A stretch of 64,000 nt of DNA from contig JAFGND010000106.1 in NCBI GenBank assembly GCA_016927185.1, positions 1 to 64,000 on the forward strand. Direction: 5' to 3'. Under the pieces are notes generated by a model. The model ran no database searches, was not told where the DNA came from, and saw only the letters and a list, made by a program, of their open reading frames with translations. How positions within the stretch are numbered: position 1 is the first letter of the stretch; each line of letters begins with the position of its first letter. The stretch comes from Candidatus Coatesiibacteriota bacterium (GTDB lineage: Bacteria; JAFGND01). Of this stretch, positions 18,677 through 27,126 are shown piece by piece. A program made the position numbers and the translations under genes.

Positions 18677-20169
18677 AGATAAGGCTGGATTTCTTTTCTT
18701 TTCTTCATTATCTTGAAATATAATGCCATCAGGATAGCAAATGGAGCTGATATATAAATATTCTCCCATGCAGCTGCATATACTGTAAGAAGTATGAAAG
18801 TGATATTAGTTGCCCCAAACAAATAAACCAATACTCTTTGATTATCAGGTAATGTACTTATGAATTTCCTGTGATAATAGATATGTAAGGGAAAATAGAA
18901 GTTTATTAACATTACAAGAAAAACGCCCAGAACTCCTATTCCAACTATCCAGTTGAATATGCTTGTGGATGGAGATGTAAAGAGATTAACCTTATTATAA
19001 ATGTCAGATTGTTTAGGTTCCCATGATGGATGAACAGGTGATGCAAATCCATAACCAAACATGAAGGTCTTGAAATCATTCGAAACTAATCCATACCTGT
19101 ATTTGAATGTAAATGATCTTGACCAGACATATTTTCTATCAACTGCTTCCTCCAAAGTCAATTGTGTCTGATCATACTTACTAAGATATTCAATATCAAA
19201 AATTCCAGGTTCAAGAGTAACCTTCTGTTCTTCTGAGAAAGTTTCTGAAGTACTGACATCAGCAAACCACATAATCCATCTTCTTTGAAGATAATTTATT
19301 GATGCCATTACCAGCACTATAAAAAAAATTATTCTTACAAGATGAGAGACTTTTAGATTTGCTGATAAATAAAGAATTCCTGCTGCAAGGAGAGTAAGTC
19401 CATATATATAATAGCCTCCCTTGCTTTGAGTCAAAAATAATGTAATAATAAAAACGGGAGTAAGCAGTAAATATTTAAGTTTCCGCGATACAAGATATTT
19501 AACAAGGAAGAATGTTGAAGAAAAGATGCAAGGAGCTACCTGAAGAGTATTGGCACTACTTAATGTTCCATCAAAAATACCCCTTACACCATCTCCAGGA
19601 GCTTTTACAATGTTAAAATAGTAAAGATTTATTGGGATATTTATTAAACTCAAGATAATTACAAACCAAATGCTATAATCATACTTTTTTTCGTCTATTT
19701 CAGAGTTTATTAATACTAGAAATAGCGGAATAGCATTGAAGGAAGAGACATAAGTAAGAGCATGAGTTGGAATACTATATGATTCGCTCAGGATTATTGA
19801 TAAAAGCACTTGAAATATGGAATAATATAATATTCCAAATCCCCATTCTATATTGTCTTTCCTCAGTATTTTAACTGCAAGGACTATAAGAAACATGATA
19901 GAGAAGAGGAAATATCCAAGAGACTTAAATCGTCCTGTAACTCCTATATCATAAAGAAAATTGACTAGTATCAAATAAATGATAATCCCAAAAACAGGTA
20001 ATAGCCATCTCTGCTTATTTAAATAGAATAGAACCACAGGAAGGAAAAGCAAACTTGCAATGTAGATCTGCCCCGAAACCATCAAATAATAGATGGCGAC
20101 AGCAAATAAAGCAAGGATTGCTGTTAAAAGAAATCCCTGAATTTGTTTGTTATCTAAAGTTCCAGCCAT
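18673..20169 (-). CDS. O-antigen polymerase/ligase-like membrane protein
   Basis: The protein has 498 residues with about 11-12 hydrophobic helices (for example GFLLTAILALFAVAIYYLMV, YLFSIMFLIVLAVKIL, YIYGLTLLAAGILYLS). A large hydrophilic loop of roughly 100 residues, probably periplasmic, lies before the last helices and contains FMFGYGFASPVHPSW. This is the layout of the Wzy/WaaL superfamily, which polymerises repeat units or ligates glycan to lipid A core or protein. Sequence alone does not separate polymerase from ligase. No Wzx flippase is in the window. The start follows the upstream glycosyltransferase stop by one base. Confidence 0.8.
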   Translation of the reverse strand: MAGTLDNKQIQGFLLTAILALFAVAIYYLMVSGQIYIASLLFLPVVLFYLNKQRWLLPVFGIIIYLILVNFLYDIGVTGRFKSLGYFLFSIMFLIVLAVKILRKDNIEWGFGILYYSIFQVLLSIILSESYSIPTHALTYVSSFNAIPLFLVLINSEIDEKKYDYSIWFVIILSLINIPINLYYFNIVKAPGDGVRGIFDGTLSSANTLQVAPCIFSSTFFLVKYLVSRKLKYLLLTPVFIITLFLTQSKGGYYIYGLTLLAAGILYLSANLKVSHLVRIIFFIVLVMASINYLQRRWIMWFADVSTSETFSEEQKVTLEPGIFDIEYLSKYDQTQLTLEEAVDRKYVWSRSFTFKYRYGLVSNDFKTFMFGYGFASPVHPSWEPKQSDIYNKVNLFTSPSTSIFNWIVGIGVLGVFLVMLINFYFPLHIYYHRKFISTLPDNQRVLVYLFGATNITFILLTVYAAAWENIYISAPFAILMALYFKIMKKRKEIQPYL

Positions 20170-20170
20170 A

Positions 20171-21391
20171 TTATATTAAATTTTTATAGGCGTCAGTCAA
20201 GATTTTTTCCTGTGTTTCCCAATTATATCTTACTTTTGCAAGTTTTCTTGCATTTACTGATAACCTTTCTTTATTATCAAGAATATATAGAATAGCAGAT
20301 TTTATGCTTTCTGCAGAATTTATGTCAAAGCATTTTCCTGCTTCACCAAGAGGATCACTTTCAATCTGATTCTTTATTATGGGATAATCTGTTGCAATAA
20401 CAGGCAAACCAGCCATAAGATATTCAGAAATCTTGTTTGGGCTTGATAATGTATGATTAGGTATATCACCCGCAAAAGGAATTACTCCCATATCTGCACA
20501 AGCACCAGCTATTATCAGTTCATATGTTGGTCTTGAAGGAAGGATCTGAAATCTATTTTCAACTTTCAGATTCCTTGCATGCAAAAAGAGTTCTTCTCTT
20601 ATAGATTCATTCATCATTCCAATAACAATGAAATGTATGTTAGCAGGGAGATCTGGCAGTACATTTATAATAAGATCAAGTCTTCTGCTTTTAGCGCTGT
20701 ATATTCCTCCCGAGAAATAGATTATTTTAATATTTTCAGCCAGTCCTGCTTCTTTCTGAAGCGAATAATCGCATACCTTTGGATCATATGGAGTATAATT
20801 ATGAAGCACAAATGGTTTGTCAGTTTTAAGTTTAACAGCAATCTTTTCTGCTATTGCTTCATTTACTGTGAATATAGCTGTAGCTTTTCTGCTGAAAAAC
20901 CTCTCATATTTTTTTACTATGAATGATCTTATCCTGTTTTTGATGTTGTTTCCTGGCAGATCTTCCCCATGCAATTCATGAGCATCATAAACCAATGGAA
21001 TTTCCCTTAATTCAGATGCAAGCCAGGAAGAAAAAAGGAAGTAAAGGTTGTGAGCGTGTATGATATCTGCTTTTGTTGTCAGTACTTTATAATTTCCCCA
21101 TAAAAGAAACCGTAACATTGTAAGTTTTCTTTGAATTTTCTGACAAAAAGATTTGTTTTTTCTCCTGCCAGGGAAAGGAAACTGATGATATAGTATTCTT
21201 CCTTTCTGCATTTTCTCGTGGAATTTTATTCCCTCATTATACATGAAAACCTCTATCCTGAAACCTATCTTTGCTAGACTGTCAGCTTCCCTGTTTATTC
21301 TTGCATCATATCTGCAATCAGAGAATTCAGCTATTATTATTGTCTTGCCAGTTCCCCAGAGTCCTACTTCTTCAGGTGATAGTTTTTTCAT
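20171..21391 (-). CDS. Family 4 glycosyltransferase of the surface-glycan operon
   Basis: The protein has 406 residues. It differs from the other GT4 genes in its N-terminus (TIIIAEFSDCRYDARINREADSL), which resembles enzymes acting early in repeat-unit assembly. Other visible elements are LVYDAHELHGEDLPG, KIIYFSGGIYSAKSRRLDLII and PNKISEYLMAGLPVIATDYP. The ATG overlaps the aminotransferase stop by four bases. Donor sugar unknown; the adjacent sugar-modifying genes suggest it may use the amino-sugar they make, which is inference. Confidence 0.9.
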   Translation of the reverse strand: MKKLSPEEVGLWGTGKTIIIAEFSDCRYDARINREADSLAKIGFRIEVFMYNEGIKFHEKMQKGRILYHQFPFPGRRKNKSFCQKIQRKLTMLRFLLWGNYKVLTTKADIIHAHNLYFLFSSWLASELREIPLVYDAHELHGEDLPGNNIKNRIRSFIVKKYERFFSRKATAIFTVNEAIAEKIAVKLKTDKPFVLHNYTPYDPKVCDYSLQKEAGLAENIKIIYFSGGIYSAKSRRLDLIINVLPDLPANIHFIVIGMMNESIREELFLHARNLKVENRFQILPSRPTYELIIAGACADMGVIPFAGDIPNHTLSSPNKISEYLMAGLPVIATDYPIIKNQIESDPLGEAGKCFDINSAESIKSAILYILDNKERLSVNARKLAKVRYNWETQEKILTDAYKNLI

Positions 21392-22491
21392 TGGATAGCT
21401 TTTAAAATTTGTTCTGAGACTTGCTCAACATCAGAAATTTTCATTTCAGCATAAATTGGCAAGGATAGTATTCTGTCAACTAATCTGCTTGAAACAGGAT
21501 AATCATTATCTTTCATGAAGAAATCATAATGCTTCATTGCTTCATGTTGATGTATTGCTTTGGGATAATGTATTGCACAATCTATATCATTTCTCTTAAG
21601 AGTATTCATGAGCTCATTTCTTCCATCTATCTGTATTACAAAGAGATGATAAACATGGGTTCTATCATCATGCTTTTCAGGCAGTTTAATTCTATCATTG
21701 CAAAGATATTTTCTATAAAGATCTGCAATTTCGTTTCTTTTTTTGTTCCACTCATCAAGATATCTCAGTTTAACGGATAGCACTGCTCCTTGAATTCCAT
21801 CCATTCTTTCATTATAACCAATAAATTGATGCTGGTATCTTGCTTTTTCACCATGAGATCTCAACATTCTTATTTTTCTGGCAATATCAGGATCTTTAGT
21901 AAAAATACCACCACCTTCACCATAAGCTCCCAGATTTTTTCCAGGATAAAAGGAGAAACAACCAGCATGCCCAATTGTTCCTGCTTTCTTTCCTCTATAA
22001 ATTGCTCCATGAGCCTGACAGCTATCTTCTATAACTATGAGATTTCTTCTTTCTGCAATATGCATTATCTCATCCATGTTTGCAGGTTGTCCATAAAGAT
22101 GTACTGGGATTATTGCTTTCGTTTTTGGATTAATCTTGCTTTCAATCATGGAAGTATCAATCAGATAATCTTCACAGCAATCAATCAGTACAGGTTTAGC
22201 TCCTGTATAAGCAATAGCTTCAACTGTTGCAAAGAAAGTATGAGATGGCATAATAACTTCATCATCTTTTCCGATTCCAATAGCTATCAATGTCAGGTGC
22301 AGAGCTGATGTTCCTGATGAGCAGCAAACGTATTCTCCATTCTCTGAAAGGTAGCTTGAGAATTCATGCTCGAATTTCTCTACATATTTACCACCACTGA
22401 AAGCGCAATCATTTATTACATTTCTTATTGCTTCTTCTATTTCCACTCTTATACTATTATATTGATCCTTGAGAGATAGAAACTTTATCAT
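21388..22491 (-). CDS. DegT/DnrJ/EryC1/StrS-family PLP sugar aminotransferase, WbpE/WlbC-like
   Basis: The protein has 367 residues. It has the fold-type I aminotransferase signature of sugar aminotransferases: FSGGKYVEKFEHEF, CSSGTSALHLTL, MPSHTFFATVEAI, PVHLYGQPANMDEI, IEDSCQAHGA and the PLP lysine K185 in FYPGKNLGAYGEGG. Enzymes of this kind put an amino group on a 3-keto or 4-keto nucleotide sugar using glutamate. It is directly coupled (ATGA overlap) to a WbpB/WlbA-like dehydrogenase, and that pair makes the 3-amino group of UDP-2,3-diamino-uronic acids in Pseudomonas and Bordetella. I infer the same here. Confidence 0.92.
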   Translation of the reverse strand: MIKFLSLKDQYNSIRVEIEEAIRNVINDCAFSGGKYVEKFEHEFSSYLSENGEYVCCSSGTSALHLTLIAIGIGKDDEVIMPSHTFFATVEAIAYTGAKPVLIDCCEDYLIDTSMIESKINPKTKAIIPVHLYGQPANMDEIMHIAERRNLIVIEDSCQAHGAIYRGKKAGTIGHAGCFSFYPGKNLGAYGEGGGIFTKDPDIARKIRMLRSHGEKARYQHQFIGYNERMDGIQGAVLSVKLRYLDEWNKKRNEIADLYRKYLCNDRIKLPEKHDDRTHVYHLFVIQIDGRNELMNTLKRNDIDCAIHYPKAIHQHEAMKHYDFFMKDNDYPVSSRLVDRILSLPIYAEMKISDVEQVSEQILKAIQ

Positions 22492-23510
22492 ATTAAATCC
22501 TTGATTGATATTGGTTCCCCTTTTTTCTTTACTGAGATACTCAATGCATTAAGAATTCTTACAACCTTTACACCTGAATTAAAATCGCTGAGAGGTTTTG
22601 ATCTATCTTTTATACATTTGATAAAGTGCAATGCTTCTATTTTCAGTGGTTCAGCTGGATTAATTTTTGGAATATACAAATCCCCGGATCTTATATTTAT
22701 AGCTTCTCCATATGAGTCATAATTGTATGAAAAATCGATTCCCTTATCATAAATCCTGATCTTTTCTCCAGATTCTGTGTCATCAAAAACTACCATTTTC
22801 TTGCTCCCAACAACAGTGAGTAATCTTACTTTATGTGGATCTAACCATGAAACATGACCTTGTCCAACTACCTTGTTAGGGAACTCCAGATAAAAGAATC
22901 CAAGGTCGATTATTTCATTCTGTATGAATGCTTTTCCATTTGCAGATACTGAAATAGGAAAACTGTCGGTCAAGTAAAGCATCATGCTTATATCATGAGG
23001 TGCGAATGACCAGATTGCATCCTCATTACTCCTTATCTTTCCAAGATTTAGTCTCCTGCTATATAAGTAATAAAGATTTCCTAGATCACCTCTTGAAATC
23101 AGTTGCTTCAAATAATCAATTGCTGGATGATAAAGTAATAAATGACCTACCATACCAATCAATTTTCTTTTCTCAGCAATTTCAAGCAAACTCTCTGCTT
23201 CTTTTACGTCTATAGTTAGTGGTTTTTCAACCAGAACATCCTTGCCAGTTTCCAGGCTTTTTCTGGCTAATTCATAATGAGTGGAAGCTGGTGATGCAAC
23301 TACAATTGCATCAATAGAAGATTCATGAAATATTTCATCAGGATTCTCTGTTATTTTTATTGAAGGAAAATGTTTCTTGATTTTCTTAAGAACAGCAGAT
23401 GAGGAATCTGAAACATGAGATAATGTACATTCTTCTAAAGCTGCGAAAGTCCTTACATGGTTGAAACCCCATGCACCAGCACCAATTATGGCAATATTGG
23501 GTTTGTCCAT
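22488..23510 (-). CDS. Gfo/Idh/MocA-family nucleotide-sugar dehydrogenase, WbpB/WlbA-like
   Basis: The protein has 340 residues and is the first gene of the minus-strand glycan operon. The NAD-binding motif is GAGAWG at 10-15 and the family lysine motif is EKP at 95-97. Features shared with UDP-GlcNAc-uronate 3-dehydrogenases are GMVGHLLLYHPAI, SRRLNLGKIR and SFAPHDISMMLY. It would oxidise the sugar C3 to a ketone for the aminotransferase that follows. The upstream 116 bp is a divergent region shared with the sugar transferase gene at 23627. Only a distant GGAAGG is seen before its ATG. Confidence 0.92.
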   Translation of the reverse strand: MDKPNIAIIGAGAWGFNHVRTFAALEECTLSHVSDSSSAVLKKIKKHFPSIKITENPDEIFHESSIDAIVVASPASTHYELARKSLETGKDVLVEKPLTIDVKEAESLLEIAEKRKLIGMVGHLLLYHPAIDYLKQLISRGDLGNLYYLYSRRLNLGKIRSNEDAIWSFAPHDISMMLYLTDSFPISVSANGKAFIQNEIIDLGFFYLEFPNKVVGQGHVSWLDPHKVRLLTVVGSKKMVVFDDTESGEKIRIYDKGIDFSYNYDSYGEAINIRSGDLYIPKINPAEPLKIEALHFIKCIKDRSKPLSDFNSGVKVVRILNALSISVKKKGEPISIKDLI

Positions 23511-23593
23511 AAAAATCTATATATTTCCTTCCCTGAAAATTTTACTTGAATAATAAATATACTATTGACACTCAGGAAATCAAATATATTTTT

Positions 23594-23599
23594 TTGACA
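23594..23599 (+). promoter_or_regulatory. Putative -35 box for the WbaP-like gene
   Basis: TTGACA lies 33 bases before the ATG at 23627, and another TTGACA sits at 23565-23570. If the nearer box acts as a -35, transcription would begin at or near the ATG. No Shine-Dalgarno sequence is present. The -10 region is AT-rich and ill-defined. Confidence 0.35.
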
Positions 23600-23626
23600 A
23601 GACTAAATTTAAAAAAATTGTAAAAA

Positions 23627-25120
23627 ATGCTTAATAAAATTGAAAAATCAAAATATCTTCTAGCTATTGGTGATTTGTTAATAATCAATCTGGCTTATGT
23701 CACTTCACTTCTGCTGAGATTCAGCAAGAGCTTGAATAAAATAAGTATTGGAAGGAATGGTCTGGAAGATATACTTGTCTTTTCAGTGATTGGCATCTTC
23801 TGGATATGGATTTTTCAGGTTCATGGTTTATATAAAAGACAGGGATTTCTAAGTATAGCAAGGCAGCTTGTGGATTTGCTTAGAGCTTCTCTAATTGGAA
23901 CAGCTTTGGTAACGATAATTGCATTTTTCTCTAAAAGCGAATTGGTTGATAACTCCCGTCTTGTTCTCGGTTATTTCGCAATATTCAATTTCCTGTATCT
24001 GATAATATGGAGAATAATAATATATAAAAACCTTTACAAGAAACTGGCAGAAGCAGAAATACTGAAAACCCGAGTCTTAATAGTAGGTGCAGGAAGTTCA
24101 GGGAAATTTCTTGCAGCAAGTATTTCTGACAGGGAACTGGATTCTGAAGTGGTAGGTTTTCTTGATGATTTCAAAGCAGACAATGAAATAATATTTAAGA
24201 ATCTGAAGGTACTGGGAACAATAGACGAGATAAGAAAAATCATTGAGGAATATAGTGTTGACAGGGTCATAATTGCTCTTTCTAATGTAACCCACGATAG
24301 GTTGATGGATATAATAAATACATGTTGTGTTCCAGGGATTAATGTAAGAATTTACAGTGATTTGTATAATGTCATTTCAAGCAAAACTGAGATAGAGGAG
24401 TTTTCAAAGATACCTTTGATAGATATCACTGGCATAAAATTGGAGGGAACAACATATGTTATAAAGAGATTTCTGGATATAGCTGGTTCTTTGGCAGGAC
24501 TGATTTTGTTATCACCCTTGATGCTTGTTGTCAGTATCTTGATAAAACTGACTTCAAGGGGTCCTGTCATTTTCAAACAGGAGCGTATTGGAAAGGATGG
24601 CAAACCTTTCTGGTTTTATAAATTCAGGAGTATGAAAGCAGGTTCTGATAATCCTGAAGAAGCGAAACATCACGAACAGTATGTTTCCAAGTTGATTGAA
24701 GATTCAAAGAAAGAAACCCAGAAAGAAAAAGTACTTGATACAGAGATAAAGGAAAAGAAGCTAAAACCAAGGAAATTGGTAAATGATCCAAGAGTAACAT
24801 GGATTGGTAAGATTATCAGGAAAACATCAATAGATGAACTCCCTCAGTTATACAATGTCTTGAAGGGAGATATGTCACTTGTAGGTCCTAGACCATGTCT
24901 CAGATATGAATATGATCAATATCTCGACTGGCATAAAGCAAGATTAAGAGTTTTGCCAGGATGTACTGGTCTTTGGCAAGTAACAGGCAGGAGTGAGGTT
25001 TCTTTTAATGATATGGTAATCATGGATTTTTATTATATTAATAATATTTCTCCCTGGTTTGATCTTCAGCTTATATTGAAAACCTTTCCTGTGATGTTTT
25101 TTGGCAAAGGTGGATTCTAG
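23627..25120 (+). CDS. Polyprenyl-phosphate sugar-1-phosphate transferase (WbaP/WcaJ type), initiates glycan synthesis
   Basis: The protein has 497 residues. Residues ~10-135 carry four to five hydrophobic helices, ~145-250 a Rossmann-like CoA-binding domain (RVLIVGAGSSGKFL, EVVGFLDDF), and ~275-497 the catalytic bacterial sugar transferase domain with a membrane helix (SLAGLILLSPLMLVVSILI). Catalytic-domain motifs are KQERIGKDGKPF, YKFRSM, DELPQLYNVLKGDMSLVGPR and PGCTGLWQVTGRS. It transfers a sugar phosphate from a UDP-sugar to undecaprenyl phosphate. A charged stretch at ~338-384 between the two halves of the domain is longer than usual. It is transcribed away from the glycan operon but belongs with it functionally. 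Confidence 0.94.
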   Translation: MLNKIEKSKYLLAIGDLLIINLAYVTSLLLRFSKSLNKISIGRNGLEDILVFSVIGIFWIWIFQVHGLYKRQGFLSIARQLVDLLRASLIGTALVTIIAFFSKSELVDNSRLVLGYFAIFNFLYLIIWRIIIYKNLYKKLAEAEILKTRVLIVGAGSSGKFLAASISDRELDSEVVGFLDDFKADNEIIFKNLKVLGTIDEIRKIIEEYSVDRVIIALSNVTHDRLMDIINTCCVPGINVRIYSDLYNVISSKTEIEEFSKIPLIDITGIKLEGTTYVIKRFLDIAGSLAGLILLSPLMLVVSILIKLTSRGPVIFKQERIGKDGKPFWFYKFRSMKAGSDNPEEAKHHEQYVSKLIEDSKKETQKEKVLDTEIKEKKLKPRKLVNDPRVTWIGKIIRKTSIDELPQLYNVLKGDMSLVGPRPCLRYEYDQYLDWHKARLRVLPGCTGLWQVTGRSEVSFNDMVIMDFYYINNISPWFDLQLILKTFPVMFFGKGGF

Positions 25121-25167
25121 AGAAGTAAGATACTAAAGAGGAGACTTGTATAATTTTCTCAAATAAT

Positions 25168-26109
25168 ATGGATAATACTCAACATAGAATAATTATTGGT
25201 GATTCAAGGAATATGGATGATATTGAAAATGAATCAGTTCATCTAGTTATAACCTCACCCCCATACTGGCAGTTAAAGGATTATGGAGACAAAAACCAGA
25301 TAGGTTTTAATGATACATACAAAGATTACATAAATAATCTCAACCTTGTCTGGAATGAGTGCATGAGAGTGCTCCACAAGGGATGCAGGTTATGCATTAA
25401 TATAGGTGATCAGTTTGCAAGAGCGGTTTATTATGGAAGATATAAAATCATTCCTATCAGGACTGAGATAATCAGGTTTTGCGAAACATCTGGAATGGAT
25501 TATATGGGAGCAATAATTTGGCAGAAAGTCACAACATGCAACACTACAGGCGGAGCAATTATAATGGGATCATATCCCTTCCCAAGGAATGGAATTATCA
25601 AGCTGGATTATGAATTCATACTGATATTCAAGAAACAAGGGAAACCTCCTAAAGTCGGAAGTGAAATCAAGGAAAAATCAAGACTATCAAGGGAAGAATG
25701 GAATGAGTATTTCTATGGACACTGGAATTTGCCAGCTGAAAAACAGGTAGCTCATATGGCAATGTTTCCACAAGAACTTCCTGCTAGATTGATAAAAATG
25801 TTCAGTTTTTATGGGGAGACAATACTGGATCCTTTTCTTGGAAGCGGGACATCAGCATTAGCTGCAATGAATTTAGCCAGGAACTCGATTGGATATGAAA
25901 TAAATAACAAGTATATTGATATCATGCACAAGAAGTTTGAGAAAAGAAATATGTCTAATGAAGCAGTTTATGATATCGAGATTAAGAACTCGGCAGCAGT
26001 TGATTATGAAGAAAAAATAAGGGGACTTCCTTATATTTTTATGGACAGTGTTGAGATAAGCAGGAAATCTTTGAAAACTGGTAAAACATATGGTTCAAAA
26101 ACCAGATAA
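25168..26109 (+). CDS. Orphan site-specific DNA methyltransferase (beta class, probable N4-cytosine or N6-adenine)
   Basis: The protein has 313 residues. Motif IV is SPPY at 30-33 (TSPPYWQLKDYG) and motif I is at 221-228 (DPFLGSGT), so the catalytic motif precedes the AdoMet motif as in class beta enzymes. SPPY is commonest in N4-cytosine methyltransferases, but base specificity cannot be fixed by eye. There is no target-recognition insert of great length and no restriction endonuclease next to it, so it is an orphan in this window. Its neighbours are glycan and RNA-modification genes. The nearest GGAG is 28 bases before the ATG, so the exact start is less certain. It overlaps the next gene by 20 bases. 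Confidence 0.88.
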   Translation: MDNTQHRIIIGDSRNMDDIENESVHLVITSPPYWQLKDYGDKNQIGFNDTYKDYINNLNLVWNECMRVLHKGCRLCINIGDQFARAVYYGRYKIIPIRTEIIRFCETSGMDYMGAIIWQKVTTCNTTGGAIIMGSYPFPRNGIIKLDYEFILIFKKQGKPPKVGSEIKEKSRLSREEWNEYFYGHWNLPAEKQVAHMAMFPQELPARLIKMFSFYGETILDPFLGSGTSALAAMNLARNSIGYEINNKYIDIMHKKFEKRNMSNEAVYDIEIKNSAAVDYEEKIRGLPYIFMDSVEISRKSLKTGKTYGSKTR

Positions 26110-26905
26110 AAGCTGTATAAAACCTTCTCTTAATATAGTACTTGTATCTCCGAGAGTTGCAGACAATATTGGAGCTGCTGCAAGATCTTGTCAGAATATG
26201 GGAGCTAAAAAGCTTATTTTAGTAAATCCCATAAATCATGATTCGGAGAGAGCAAGATCTGTTGCATGCAATTCTTCCAGGTTCCTTGAATCTGCAGAGA
26301 TATATGCAAGTTTATCAGATGCATTAAAGGATGCAACAATAGTTGTAGGCACAAGCAGGAGAAGAAGGGCTCTCGAGAAAAGGGAGATTATTCTTCCTGA
26401 AGCATTTCCACATCTGTTCAAGGAAGCCAAGGGAAAACCTATCTATATAATTTTCGGAACAGAAGATGCAGGTTTGACTAATGATGAGCTGGATTATTGC
26501 CAGTATATATTGACAATACCGACAACAGAGAAATTCAAGAGTCTGAACCTTGCTCAAGCAGTTATGTTGGTTGCTTATCAATATTTCATTGAGAATTATG
26601 AAATAAAATATGATAAAGGTTCAGATACAGATGAAGCCCCACTTGAAGAAAAAGAGAGATTATATAAGGAAATAGTTGAGACTATGAGCAAGATAGGGTT
26701 TTTTTCCAGAAATAAAAGAAAACCATTAAGCCTGGTTAGAAGTCTACGCAAGGTCTTTAACAACAAACCTTTAACTTATTATGATCTAAGAACTTTGCAT
26801 GGTCTATTTACTCAGATGAGAAGGTTTATCAACCTCAGGCTTTGGGAGAAAAATGATTTCCCTGTGCTGGATTATCCTGAAGTAAGACATAGAGTACAAG
26901 AATAG
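26090..26905 (+). CDS. SPOUT-family tRNA/rRNA 2'-O-methyltransferase, TrmJ-like
   Basis: The protein has 271 residues. The SPOUT/TrmH trefoil-knot signature is visible as VSPRVADNIGAAARSCQNMG, then FGTEDAGLTNDEL and IPTTEKFKSLNLAQAVMLV. Together with a C-terminal helical extension (~165-271) this fits TrmJ, which methylates the ribose of nucleotide 32 in tRNA; other TrmH-group enzymes remain possible. The start lies 20 bases inside the end of the DNA methyltransferase gene, and no separate ribosome site is evident, suggesting translational coupling. The 221-bp gap after it carries a promoter for the next gene. Confidence 0.85.
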   Translation: MVQKPDKSCIKPSLNIVLVSPRVADNIGAAARSCQNMGAKKLILVNPINHDSERARSVACNSSRFLESAEIYASLSDALKDATIVVGTSRRRRALEKREIILPEAFPHLFKEAKGKPIYIIFGTEDAGLTNDELDYCQYILTIPTTEKFKSLNLAQAVMLVAYQYFIENYEIKYDKGSDTDEAPLEEKERLYKEIVETMSKIGFFSRNKRKPLSLVRSLRKVFNNKPLTYYDLRTLHGLFTQMRRFINLRLWEKNDFPVLDYPEVRHRVQE

Positions 26906-27064
26906 ATAATGGAATAATACTTTATATAAGACAAAAAATAGCAATGAGGAATTTGCAAAGTTGTAAAAAACGGCTAATTGATTTTCAAATACTCATTTAG
27001 ATTGATTTTTGTAATATTTTATATCGAGTTTAACTTTTTATATTGACAAAACCAGTTAAAAATT

Positions 27065-27094
27065 TTGCTTGAGTTTTGCTATTGATTTTATAAT
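27065..27094 (+). promoter_or_regulatory. Sigma70-like promoter upstream of the zinc/coiled-coil gene
   Basis: TTGCTT (27065-27070) and TATAAT (27089-27094) are separated by 18 bases. The predicted transcript starts near 27101, ahead of AAAGGAG at 27115-27121 and the ATG at 27127. A TTGACA also occurs at 27043-27048. Confidence 0.5.
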
Positions 27095-27126
27095 AAAATG
27101 CAAATTCCCTAGTAAAGGAGATAGAT

